This document shows, one piece after another, positions 50,480 through 58,460 of a DNA stretch of 64,000 nt. Numbering within the stretch: position 1 is the first letter of the stretch; each line of letters starts with the position of its first letter. This DNA is from JBBQXK01 sp038209775 (GTDB taxonomy: Bacteria > Pseudomonadota > Alphaproteobacteria > Rhodobacterales > Rhodobacteraceae), in the NCBI GenBank assembly GCA_038209775.1, contig JBBQXK010000005.1, forward strand, positions 62,001 through 126,000. The letters run 5' to 3'. The notes under the pieces were generated by a model, which did no database searches, was not told the origin of the DNA, and was given only the letters and a program-made list of their open reading frames with translations. The position numbers and the translations under genes are program-made.

Positions 50480-51517
50480 ATGCGTTTTCCCATTCTTGCC
50501 CTGTCACTCATCCCCACGCTTGGGTTTGCACAGGAATACACCCCGCCGGTCGTCGACCCTGCCCAATCCTCGCCCTTTGCCTTTGCCCAGTCGGGCCAGA
50601 GAACCGCCCGCGCCGAAGCCGCCGCCACATCGGGGGCCAGAGTGGTGGGGGGCGAGGTTGCCGCCGACGGGGCTTGGCCATGGCAGGTGGCGCTGATGAT
50701 CGCAGGCGCGCCGCTGTCGCCCGAAGGCCAGTTCTGCGGCGGCACGCTGGTGCTGGATACCTGGGTGCTGACGGCGGCGCACTGCGTCCACATGGCGGGC
50801 AAGGATGGCACCTATGCCGACCTTCCGCCCGATTTCATTCAGGTGCTGGTCGGTACCAATGATCTGGCGCCCGGCAAGGGTGATCTCGTCCCCGCCGCCG
50901 CGATCTTTCGCCACCCCGACTATGTCGGCACTGCCTATGATTTCGATATCGCCCTGATCCGGCTCGCGCGCAAACCGAATGCCGAATATGCCACGATCCA
51001 GATCCCCGATGCGACCTTCGGCGACTATCTCGACCAACCCGGCGTCATCACCACCGTTACCGGCTGGGGCCTGACCGAGGGCGGCGTCCATCCCGAAACC
51101 ATGCGTCAGGCCGAGATCCAGATGATGGACCGCAACCTGTGCAACGCGGCCCTGCTTGACGCGCGGGCGGAAGTGGCGGGTGCGGCCTTTGGGCGGGCGG
51201 TGACGGTCTTTGGCCTTGGCGATGCCGATGCCTATGCGCTCTGGGATCAGCTTCTGGCCAAGGCCCCGCCGCCGATGTCGGAAAACTTCCTGTGTTCAGG
51301 CACGTTCGAGGGCGGCAAGACGGCCTGTTCGGGTGACAGCGGCGGGCCCCTGGTGGTGGCGCTTGACGATGGCAGCTATATTCAGGCGGGCGTCGTCAGC
51401 TGGGGCCTGTCGGGCGCCGAAGGCAAAGGGTGCAACGAGGCGGCGCCATTCTCGGCCTATACCCGGGTGTCGAACTTTCTGCCCTGGCTTGAGGCAACCA
51501 TCAGCGCCAACCCCTGA
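50480..51517 (+). CDS. Exported trypsin-fold (S1) serine protease
   Basis: A 345-residue secreted protease with signal peptide ending at GFAQ and a ~37-residue propeptide; ARVVGGEVAADGAWPWQ marks the expected zymogen cleavage at R54/V55. The catalytic triad is His101 (TAAHC), Asp156 (DFDIALI) and Ser287 (CSGDSGGP). The residue equivalent to trypsin Asp189, six before the serine, is Thr281, so classical Arg/Lys specificity is not predicted. Six bases of the 11-base gap to the caspase-like gene form AAAGGC, and the two are surely cotranscribed. A proteolytic cascade between them is conceivable. Confidence 0.9.
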   Translation: MRFPILALSLIPTLGFAQEYTPPVVDPAQSSPFAFAQSGQRTARAEAAATSGARVVGGEVAADGAWPWQVALMIAGAPLSPEGQFCGGTLVLDTWVLTAAHCVHMAGKDGTYADLPPDFIQVLVGTNDLAPGKGDLVPAAAIFRHPDYVGTAYDFDIALIRLARKPNAEYATIQIPDATFGDYLDQPGVITTVTGWGLTEGGVHPETMRQAEIQMMDRNLCNAALLDARAEVAGAAFGRAVTVFGLGDADAYALWDQLLAKAPPPMSENFLCSGTFEGGKTACSGDSGGPLVVALDDGSYIQAGVVSWGLSGAEGKGCNEAAPFSAYTRVSNFLPWLEATISANP

Positions 51518-51824
51518 TCGACCGGGCCATCCCCGGTGGCGATTGCGGCTGGGTTTGGCCAGTTCGGCGCAGACCAGTGCGGGCCGGCCCGACAGCACTT
51601 GCAGCCCCGTCTCGCAACCCTGAGTGCCTGCACGGCGCGGCAGAAACTGACGCAAGGGGCGGCGAGGGCGAAAAGAGCTTTGCCCGGATCGGGCCGTCCT
51701 TTGTGAATATCTTCCGGGGCGTGCCGGTGCTGTTCCGTCTGGAAATGAGCATGACAGCGGCCTGGCGACTTGTCAGATGACGCTGTTCTGGCAGTCTATC
51801 CTTAACTGACAGCGCCGGCGCAGG
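51518..51824. other. Intergenic gap between protease and dacB
   Basis: These 307 bases lie between convergent genes. Small frames occur on both strands (for example 51577-51780) but none shows a ribosome site with recognisable protein. GACAGCGCCGGCGCAGGTC near the dacB end could form a weak hairpin. I see no RNA gene or repeat. Confidence 0.4.
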
Positions 51825-53315
51825 TCAGACAAAGGCCTGCGCCCACCGTCCCACCAGCTGCGCCTGCAGCCCGCGCGCCCGCTTGGTCCACGACTTGCCG
51901 CCCTCGGGCTCCTCGCGCTCTCCGGTCGACAGGCGGTCACGCCGCGCCACATCTGCGCAAAAGATCGCAAAGGTCAGCGACCTGCCGCCCGCAGGCTCAA
52001 CGTAACCGACCAGACCCGAGGCGAAATTCAGCGTCCCGGTCTTGGACGGCACCCGCGTCGAATGGCCCTTGATCCCCTCGCCCCGCGCATCGCGCATGCC
52101 GAAATCCTTGAGCAATGCCGGCAGCCCCGTTCCCCGTCCCCGCGCCAGTGCCCGCGCCATGTCGGCGGCCGAAATGCGCGACGCCCCGCCAAGGCCCGAA
52201 TGGTCGACAAACCGCCCCGTTGCCCCATGCCGGGCGCGCAGCCAATCGGCCATCCGCCCGCCCGACGCGGGCAGGGTCGCGGCCCCGCTGGCCGAAAGGC
52301 CCACCACCTCGGCCGTAAGGTTGGTCGAATACTTCAGCATGTCGCGCATCACAGGGCCAAGGCTATCGCTGGCAAGTTGCACGAACACGCTGCCCTTGGG
52401 GGCTTGCGTCACCACGCGCGGGTCGGGCAGGCGGATGCCTTGGGCGCGCGCCAGCACCTGAAACACCTCGCCCGCATAGACCTCGGGCTGGCGCACCGGC
52501 ATCCAGCGGCTTCCACCCTGCCCAAGGGCGGTGGCGGCCACCGTCCAGTCATCGGTGCCCTTGCCTTCGCGGTAGGTGAACAAGGGGCTTTCCCGGTTGG
52601 CCGTACGCATCGTGGCCATGGTGACGCGCGGCACGAACCGCTCGCCGCGCGCGTCCATCGTCAGGTCGTAACCTTTGCCCGCCCGCTTCCACTCGAAATA
52701 CACGCGGTTGTGGTTCAGGTTCAGCCCGCAGATCGCGGGGTTGTAGCCCACATGATCGGGCTGGTCGCGGTCGATCCGGGCCAGATGCGGCAACCCGCCC
52801 GCATGCACCAGAAACCGCCCCGTCACCCCGCGCACGCCGCGTTCGGCCAGCGTCCGCACCAGATCGCCCAGACCGTCGGTCGAAAGGGTCGGGTCGCCCG
52901 TGCCCTGCAGGATCAGGTCGCCCTGAACCTGCCCGCCCGACACCGGTCCCGTCACCAGCACCCGCGTGACCCACGAATGCCCCGGCCCCAGCCGGTCAAG
53001 CGCGTACATCGCGGTGATGGCCTTGGCGCAGGACGCGGGCGGCATGCCTTGCGTCTCGTCCAGCCCCTCAAGCATCTCTCCCGTCGCGGTGTCGATCACC
53101 GCAATGCTGACTGCGCCGCCCAGCTTTGCCGCCGCGACCAGCGCCGCGATTCCGGCACCCCCGGTAGCCCGCGCCTTGGGCGCGGCAGCCGATCCGGGGC
53201 GCGGTTCCGGGCGGGGCGACCGGTCGGGTGCCTCGGCGAACGCCGGAGCCGCCACAGCGGCAAGCGCTGTGGCCAAAAGCTGGCGGCGGGACAGGATTGA
53301 GGGCGGCAAGGTCAT
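51825..53315 (-). CDS. dacB: D-alanyl-D-alanine carboxypeptidase/endopeptidase, PBP4 class (S13)
   Basis: A periplasmic penicillin-binding protein trimming peptidoglycan peptides. The 496-residue product has a Tat-like leader (SRRQLLATALAAVAAPAFA) and the three active-site motifs: SxxK as SCAK (Ser95-Lys98), SxN as YSTN, and KTG in PSKTGTLNF. Length and the insert between SxxK and SxN match class-C PBP4/DacB. It is monocistronic or loosely linked to the Slam-like gene 70 bases upstream. Confidence 0.93.
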   Translation of the reverse strand: MTLPPSILSRRQLLATALAAVAAPAFAEAPDRSPRPEPRPGSAAAPKARATGGAGIAALVAAAKLGGAVSIAVIDTATGEMLEGLDETQGMPPASCAKAITAMYALDRLGPGHSWVTRVLVTGPVSGGQVQGDLILQGTGDPTLSTDGLGDLVRTLAERGVRGVTGRFLVHAGGLPHLARIDRDQPDHVGYNPAICGLNLNHNRVYFEWKRAGKGYDLTMDARGERFVPRVTMATMRTANRESPLFTYREGKGTDDWTVAATALGQGGSRWMPVRQPEVYAGEVFQVLARAQGIRLPDPRVVTQAPKGSVFVQLASDSLGPVMRDMLKYSTNLTAEVVGLSASGAATLPASGGRMADWLRARHGATGRFVDHSGLGGASRISAADMARALARGRGTGLPALLKDFGMRDARGEGIKGHSTRVPSKTGTLNFASGLVGYVEPAGGRSLTFAIFCADVARRDRLSTGEREEPEGGKSWTKRARGLQAQLVGRWAQAFV

Positions 53316-53385
53316 GGCAAGGGCGGGTTAAATCATGATCCTGCGGCCTTGCACAATCACTCTTTCCAGAGCGGTCCTGCTGCCA

Positions 53386-54771
53386 TCAGAAGCTGGCCGT
53401 CAGCCCCAGCGTGATCCCGGTTTTTTTCGTCTCGAACCGGCTGACGTTCGACCGGGTATCGCTGTGCATAATCGACACCCGGGGCGAGAATCCCTGAACC
53501 TCGATCCCGGGAAAGGTCAGCGTCATGCCTGCGGTCAGCGACTTGTCCTGTCGTCCGCCGGGCACCGCGATGAACCCCACGCGGTATCCCGGAAAGGCAG
53601 TCTCGCTATAGCCCGCCTGCAACGACAGTCGCGCAGGCCCGATGGGGCGGCCCCGCGCATAGGCGACATCGACCCCCCATGTGTGCGAACCGCGCCCTTC
53701 GACCGGCGTGTCGGTTTGGCTGGTGTACAGCCGGCTGGTCAGCAGATCGTCCCCGGCCAGCGCCCGGCGCAGACCGACCGACAGGCTGCCCACCCATTCC
53801 GGGTCAGACTGCCCGGGTTGCGTGCTGCGCCGCTCGACCCCGAAACCCAGATCGACACCGGTCCGGTCGCCCACCCCCCGCATCCAGGCCCCGTCCAGCC
53901 GCAGATATCGATAGCGCAAATCTTCACCGTCAATCTGCACACCCGCCGCCACCCCGGTTTCGGCCTGCCACGCCGCGCCCTCGGGGGTCCAGGCGCGCAC
54001 AAGGCTGACCTCGGCGCGGCCCGAATCATACTGGCGCGGGTCGATCCCCGGCACCTTGTCCCGGGCACTTTGCGACAGATCGACCCGCCGCCAGTCCAGC
54101 CGCGCGCCCAGCGTCAACTGCCCCGCACCCGGCAAACGGTAGCTGACGCCCGTGCGCACCTGTGCCACCACACCCGACAGCGCCTGCCCGTCGGCGCTGA
54201 GCGTCCCCACAACCGGCACACCGTCGATCACGTTGAAGGCCGAGGATGACCCGTCATTCACATTGTCCGACGGGTTGATCGCAAACGACAGCGAGACATC
54301 CAGCGGATTGGCCGCCCGCACCGCCGCCAGTTCGCGCACCCGTTCGGCGCGCGCCACGGGCGCCGGCGCTGCAACCGCCGCGCGGCGCAGCCAGCGTTGT
54401 GCCACGCCGATCCGCCCCTCGTTCCAGGCCGACTGGGCCACCAGCCGCGCCGACTGGTGGCGCTGTTCGGGGCTGTCCGACAGGCGGAACGCCAGCCGCG
54501 CTTCGGCCCCGGCCGCGCGCAGGTGGCCCGCGTCCATGTGCGCCCGCGCCAGAAGGAATCGCGCAAAGGCGTCGTCGGGATTGCGCTGCAGCATCTGCAT
54601 CGCGATGTCGGCGGCCACATCGGGCCGTCCGGCCTCGATCGCGGCGACCCCCACCAACCGCGCCTCTTCTAACGAAAAGGCGCGCTTGTCCTCTGCCCCG
54701 GCCCCTTGCAAGGCCGCCAGCACCAGCACAGCCGCCAGCACAAGCGCCCGCAGGACCAGTGGCAAACCCAT
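53386..54771 (-). CDS. Slam-like surface lipoprotein assembly modifier (TPR plus outer-membrane barrel)
   Basis: A 461-residue outer-membrane protein. The signal peptide (MGLPLVLRALVLAAVLVLAA, cleaving near QGAGA) is followed by ~120 residues of TPR-like helices (VGVAAIEAGRPDVAADIAMQ, DAFARFLLARAHMDAGHLRA) and then a long stretch of alternating strands ending in a terminal phenylalanine (KTGITLGLTASF), a DUF560-type barrel. This is the architecture of Slam, which moves surface lipoproteins across the outer membrane. The start lies 2 bases after the stop of a lipoprotein gene that is its likely client. Confidence 0.82.
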   Translation of the reverse strand: MGLPLVLRALVLAAVLVLAALQGAGAEDKRAFSLEEARLVGVAAIEAGRPDVAADIAMQMLQRNPDDAFARFLLARAHMDAGHLRAAGAEARLAFRLSDSPEQRHQSARLVAQSAWNEGRIGVAQRWLRRAAVAAPAPVARAERVRELAAVRAANPLDVSLSFAINPSDNVNDGSSSAFNVIDGVPVVGTLSADGQALSGVVAQVRTGVSYRLPGAGQLTLGARLDWRRVDLSQSARDKVPGIDPRQYDSGRAEVSLVRAWTPEGAAWQAETGVAAGVQIDGEDLRYRYLRLDGAWMRGVGDRTGVDLGFGVERRSTQPGQSDPEWVGSLSVGLRRALAGDDLLTSRLYTSQTDTPVEGRGSHTWGVDVAYARGRPIGPARLSLQAGYSETAFPGYRVGFIAVPGGRQDKSLTAGMTLTFPGIEVQGFSPRVSIMHSDTRSNVSRFETKKTGITLGLTASF

Positions 54772-54773
54772 CG

Positions 54774-55769
54774 TCAGGGGTTCACAATGTCCGGCGCGGT
54801 CTGATCGCAGATCGCGGCATCGCCCGCCGTGCCGCATTGCTGCAGCACGAACACCCCGTGTTCCAGCGCGCCGGGCAGTTCTTCGCCGTCCAGCGTGCCG
54901 TAAAGCTTGGTCAGGGCAACGATACCGCCCACCGCCACGGCATTCGTGCCGCCAAACACGCCGCCATAGTCGCCGGTCAACGGTATCTGGGCGTCGTCGT
55001 TGATCCACCGCTCGGTCTTGCCGACGAAACTGCCGTTCGCCTCGATATCGGTCGGTACCAGGATCACAGACTGCAAGCCAAAGTTGTAGTCAACCAGCAC
55101 CCGGTTGTAGATCGCGCCGTTCACCGAATTGTCGGTGAAGTTCGCGTTGATGAAGATGTCGCCCCGCACCCGCGACGGCTGACCGGGGATCAGTTCGCCG
55201 GCCGTGGCGGGGTCCACCGGCAGAATTTCGCCCGGACGCGGTGCGCGGATGTTTGTCACCCCCGCATAGGTTCCGGCATAGCTGACCTGCCCCGAGCCAT
55301 TGGCCTCGGTGCCCACCGGTGCGCTCCACGCCCCGTTGCGGGCATAGCTGCCGCCCTGGAACACCCGGTTGAACTGCCCGCCATCACCGGCAGCAATGGC
55401 GGTGACGCTGCCCTCACTGCTGGTCCTGGCCAGTCCCACGAACATCCGGTCCAGCGCGTCTTCTTGGACGACATATGCGCGGTAGCCGACCGTATCCAAT
55501 GCCGTCCGCCGATCCCAAGTGGCCACCGTGGGTGTGGTGTCAAGCGAGGTAAAGGTGATGCGGAAGCTGTCACTGCTTTCGTTATAGGCGATGGCCTTCA
55601 GGTTCTTGGCCAGCACCGTCGGCAGCGTCACCGGATCGTCCACCTCGACCGGGCAATCGACGTCACAGACGGGTACGACCGGGTCTGGGTCGGTGCCCGT
55701 GCCGATGGGATTGCCGTCACATGCCGCAAGCAGCAACAGCGCCAGCGGCGCGACCAGTTTCATGTTCAT
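54774..55769 (-). CDS. Surface lipoprotein, TbpB-like beta-barrel, probable Slam client
   Basis: A 331-residue lipoprotein: MNMKLVAPLALLLLAACDG with lipobox LAAC, then a flexible Thr/Pro/Asp linker. The C-terminal ~170 residues look like the eight-stranded handle barrel of TbpB-type proteins: SGQVSYAGTYAGVTNI, GDIFINANFTDNSVNGAIYN, GSFVGKTER, and GDYGGVFGGTNAVAVGGIV, the last matching the FGpnA-E-aG pattern near the end of such barrels. A Cys pair (CDVDC) sits near residue 36 and another (LQQCGTAGDAAICDQ) near the end. The ligand is unknown. Confidence 0.75.
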   Translation of the reverse strand: MNMKLVAPLALLLLAACDGNPIGTGTDPDPVVPVCDVDCPVEVDDPVTLPTVLAKNLKAIAYNESSDSFRITFTSLDTTPTVATWDRRTALDTVGYRAYVVQEDALDRMFVGLARTSSEGSVTAIAAGDGGQFNRVFQGGSYARNGAWSAPVGTEANGSGQVSYAGTYAGVTNIRAPRPGEILPVDPATAGELIPGQPSRVRGDIFINANFTDNSVNGAIYNRVLVDYNFGLQSVILVPTDIEANGSFVGKTERWINDDAQIPLTGDYGGVFGGTNAVAVGGIVALTKLYGTLDGEELPGALEHGVFVLQQCGTAGDAAICDQTAPDIVNP

Positions 55770-55986
55770 GGGACCTGCTCTTGCTTATGGTCGTTTTGCG
55801 GCAAAATCTGCCTGTCCGCCCTAATTCTGTCAATCTTTGCGGGGCTTGCGGGCGTTCCCTCATGTAGCGTGGTGCAGATATGTCGCGCGCCCTTGCCGCG
55901 CGTTCCCCGCATGTCGTAGTCTGGCCGGATACCCCAACCACATCTTGGGTTTCCCAAGGATTCGCCAAAACAACCGGAGGCCCCGA

Positions 55987-56907
55987 ATGCCCCTGTCGCC
56001 CGAGCAAGAGGCCGAGATTGCCGCCGCCCGATCAACCCCGCAGACCACTCTGCGCGCGGTCAGCGCGGGAATGGAGGCGCATCTGTATGTCGCCAACCCC
56101 GTCCTTGACCACGGCTTTGTCCGTGTCATCGACTACATGGGCGACGATGCGGCCATCGTGCAGGCAGCCAGGGTCAGCTATGGTGCAGGCACCAAACACG
56201 TCCAGAATGACGAGGGCCTGATCCGCTATCTGATGCGGCACTGGCACTCGACCCCGTTCGAGATGTGCGAGGTCAAGCTGCATGTGAAACTGCCGGTGTT
56301 CGTGGCCCGCCAGTGGATCCGCCACCGCACCGCCAACGTCAACGAATACTCCGCCCGCTATTCGATCCTTGACCGCGAATTCTACATCCCCGCGCCCGAA
56401 CAACTGGCCGCGCAATCAGTGGTGAACAACCAGGGCCGCGGCGACGTGCTGTCTGGGGCCGAGGCGGCGCGCGTGCTGGACCTGCTGAAATCCGACGCAA
56501 GCCAGATGTACGACCATTACGAGGCGATGCTGTCGCAGGCCCAATCTGACGGAACCCCCCAGCAGGGGCTTGCGCGCGAACTGGCGCGGATGAACCTGCC
56601 GATGAACATCTATACCCAGTGGTACTGGAAGGTTGACCTGCACAACCTGTTTCATTTCCTGCGGTTGCGGGCCGATGCCCATGCCCAGTACGAAATTCGC
56701 GTCTATGCCGACGCGATTGCCGCCTGCGTGCGCGATTGGGTACCGCTGGCCTTTGCCGCGTTCGAGGATTACCGCATGGGCGGTGTCAACCTCAGCGGCA
56801 AGGCCGTCGAGGTGGTAAAGCGACGCCTCAGGGGTGAGGTGGTCGGTCAACCCGAATCCGGCATGTCCAAAGGCGAATGGCGCGAGTTCGAGGCGATCTG
56901 GGGATAG
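55987..56907 (+). CDS. thyX: FAD-dependent thymidylate synthase ThyX
   Basis: Makes dTMP from dUMP with FAD, NADPH and methylene-tetrahydrofolate. The 306-residue protein has the ThyX motif as RHRTANVNEYSARY (residues 112-125), preceded by HWHSTPFEMCEVKLHVKLPV and followed by LPMNIYTQWYWKVDLHNLFH and FLRLRADAHAQYEIR. The ATG at 55987 follows CGGAGG. In-frame upstream sequence is not homologous. Confidence 0.96.
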   Translation: MPLSPEQEAEIAAARSTPQTTLRAVSAGMEAHLYVANPVLDHGFVRVIDYMGDDAAIVQAARVSYGAGTKHVQNDEGLIRYLMRHWHSTPFEMCEVKLHVKLPVFVARQWIRHRTANVNEYSARYSILDREFYIPAPEQLAAQSVVNNQGRGDVLSGAEAARVLDLLKSDASQMYDHYEAMLSQAQSDGTPQQGLARELARMNLPMNIYTQWYWKVDLHNLFHFLRLRADAHAQYEIRVYADAIAACVRDWVPLAFAAFEDYRMGGVNLSGKAVEVVKRRLRGEVVGQPESGMSKGEWREFEAIWG

Positions 56908-56989
56908 GCCCCTGGTCACCTGAAGCCACGGCGCGCCGGGGCAAAGGCATCGGGTGACAGGCCGTCATACGCATGTTACGATTCTGTGC

Positions 56990-57274
56990 ATGCGCGCGCC
57001 ATTTGTCCTCGTCTGCCTTGCCCTGATGCCCGGCCCCGCCCGTGCGACCACACCCATTGCCGAAGTCCTCTGCGCCCCCCGGGCCGAGATCGTGCAACGC
57101 CTGACCCGCCAGTACCACGCCCAACTGTCGGGCAACGGCATCCGCGACCCGGAATCAATCATGGAAATCTGGTCAGATGCGCAGGGCCGCTGGACGCTGG
57201 TTCAGCGCAACGCCAACGGCACAAGCTGCATCCTTGCGATGGGCGAACATTGGAGCACGGTCGACCCGGCCTGA
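56990..57274 (+). CDS. Small exported hypothetical protein (94 residues)
   Basis: Begins MRAPFVLVCLALMPGPARA, a clear signal peptide, followed by a ~75-residue mature protein with two cysteines (EVLCAPRAEI and GTSCILAMGEHW) that could form a disulfide in the periplasm. The pattern SIMEIWSDAQGRWTLVQRN resembles small uncharacterised proteins of Rhodobacteraceae. It is downstream of thyX and convergent with the next gene. Confidence 0.7.
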   Translation: MRAPFVLVCLALMPGPARATTPIAEVLCAPRAEIVQRLTRQYHAQLSGNGIRDPESIMEIWSDAQGRWTLVQRNANGTSCILAMGEHWSTVDPA

Positions 57275-57281
57275 CGGCAGG

Positions 57282-57674
57282 TCAGTTGCTGCCACCGAAC
57301 TGATCGATCTCGAAGTCAAAGCAATAGTTGTACGCCGACCCTGCCGACATGCCGCCGTCCTGCAATCCGCCGAACGTGGTGATGCCCGTGCTGCCGGTCG
57401 AGCGCGCCTTGTCCAGCGTGAAACTGATGCCCTGCCCCCGCTTGCGCGGCTCCGGCGACAGGCGGAAAATGCGCGTCCGGTTGTCCTTCCCCAGCCGCCG
57501 CGTGACATGGACCCCAGCCGCGCACCAATAATCGGTATCTGCCGCGCGGGGCGTGAACCCCACCGCAAAATCCGACCCTCCCAGCGGTTCGACCTTAAGC
57601 CTGTTGGTCAGATTGAATGCCGCAGCCGGTGCCGCAATCGACAGGGCCAGCGCCAAAACGATAATGCCACGCAC
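57282..57674 (-). CDS. Exported hypothetical protein (130 residues)
   Basis: A signal peptide (MRGIIVLALALSIAAPAAA) precedes ~110 residues containing two cysteines (YWCAAGVHVTRRL and YNYCFDFEIDQF). No family recognised. An AGGAGGT-type site (rc of ACCTCCT) lies right before the start, so expression is likely. It ends 7 bases from the convergent small exported protein. Confidence 0.7.
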   Translation of the reverse strand: MRGIIVLALALSIAAPAAAFNLTNRLKVEPLGGSDFAVGFTPRAADTDYWCAAGVHVTRRLGKDNRTRIFRLSPEPRKRGQGISFTLDKARSTGSTGITTFGGLQDGGMSAGSAYNYCFDFEIDQFGGSN

Positions 57675-58029
57675 GGAATAACCTCCTTAGGGGTTGCAAG
57701 AATGATTGCCTCTTATCGCCCGAAGCGACGCCGATGTCGGATCAAGTTGTTGCGAGTGCATCTAATTGTGATGACGGCCTTGGGCGGCCTCTGGCGTTGT
57801 GCCAGTGGCCCGACAAGGCAGCCGATATCAGAAGCCTCGTAGGATGCGCATTCATTGCGCACCACAGTAGCCGTGGAGTAGGGCAAGCGGGGTGTACAGA
57901 CTTTTGCAATGAATTCAATCCCTCAGACTTTCCAGTCGGTGGATACAAGGCCTTTACTAACGAGTAAGTGTACGTGCTTGCGCTCACGCTTGTAAGTGCC
58001 ATATTGTCAATCCACGCAGACACGCTCCC
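57675..58029. other. AT-richer gap with overlapping doubtful frames
   Basis: These 355 bases have lower GC than the surroundings. A plus-strand frame (57734-57967) and a minus-strand frame (57742-58215) overlap each other and neither resembles a known protein. The patch continues into the next gene in composition and may be a remnant of acquired DNA. No hairpin or RNA gene was recognised. Confidence 0.4.
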
Positions 58030-58455
58030 ATGACTCGTCGTCAGGAATGCCTCGTGAGCCTCACGCCGCAACAATTTCGCCGCTTGTACCATAGAATGCT
58101 CGAACCCCGGCCACAGGGGTTTCGTATTGCGGACAAAACTGACGAAGCGTGGGGCGTTGTCGTTACCCGAACTGCCATCACCGGGGTTCAGGTATGGCAT
58201 TCGCTTGAAAGTCAAACGTTGACTTTGGCTCTTACTACCACACTGACAAAATCCCTAATTCCAACGGAAATAAGTCCCGACGGATCAGTGCCAGAAACTA
58301 GTGCCACCGGATGGCGCATGTTTCGGTGGCAAATGCCGTTCGTTGACGGAACAATAGCACCCCAAGAACAACCAGCAGTGGCGGAAGCCATTGATCGGGT
58401 TAAGTCCGACTTCGAATGGTTCAAATTGACCCGGACAGACTTGAAGCGTTCTTAA
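58030..58455 (+). CDS. Hypothetical protein of atypical composition (141 residues)
   Basis: I do not recognise this protein. Codon use is unlike the neighbours (many A/T third positions; TTG, ACA, GTT, CAA common), suggesting horizontal transfer. The sequence looks globular (RIADKTDEAWGVVVTRTAIT, WRMFRWQMPFVDGTIA) and ends DFEWFKLTRTDLKRS. A GTG at 58051 is an alternative start. It ends 5 bases from the convergent rpoD stop. A competing minus-strand frame overlaps only its first third. Confidence 0.5.
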   Translation: MTRRQECLVSLTPQQFRRLYHRMLEPRPQGFRIADKTDEAWGVVVTRTAITGVQVWHSLESQTLTLALTTTLTKSLIPTEISPDGSVPETSATGWRMFRWQMPFVDGTIAPQEQPAVAEAIDRVKSDFEWFKLTRTDLKRS

Positions 58456-58460
58456 AAGCG

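Noticed and set aside
46935..51517. Anti-phage defence island (patatin, caspase and trypsin effectors)
   Set aside because: All three proteins carry export signals and there is no nucleotide cyclase, NTPase sensor, TIR or similar partner. An extracytoplasmic role is more consistent.
57742..58215. 157-residue minus-strand ORF
   Set aside because: It overlaps the more protein-like plus-strand ORF at 58030-58455, has no clear ribosome site and shows no recognisable sequence.
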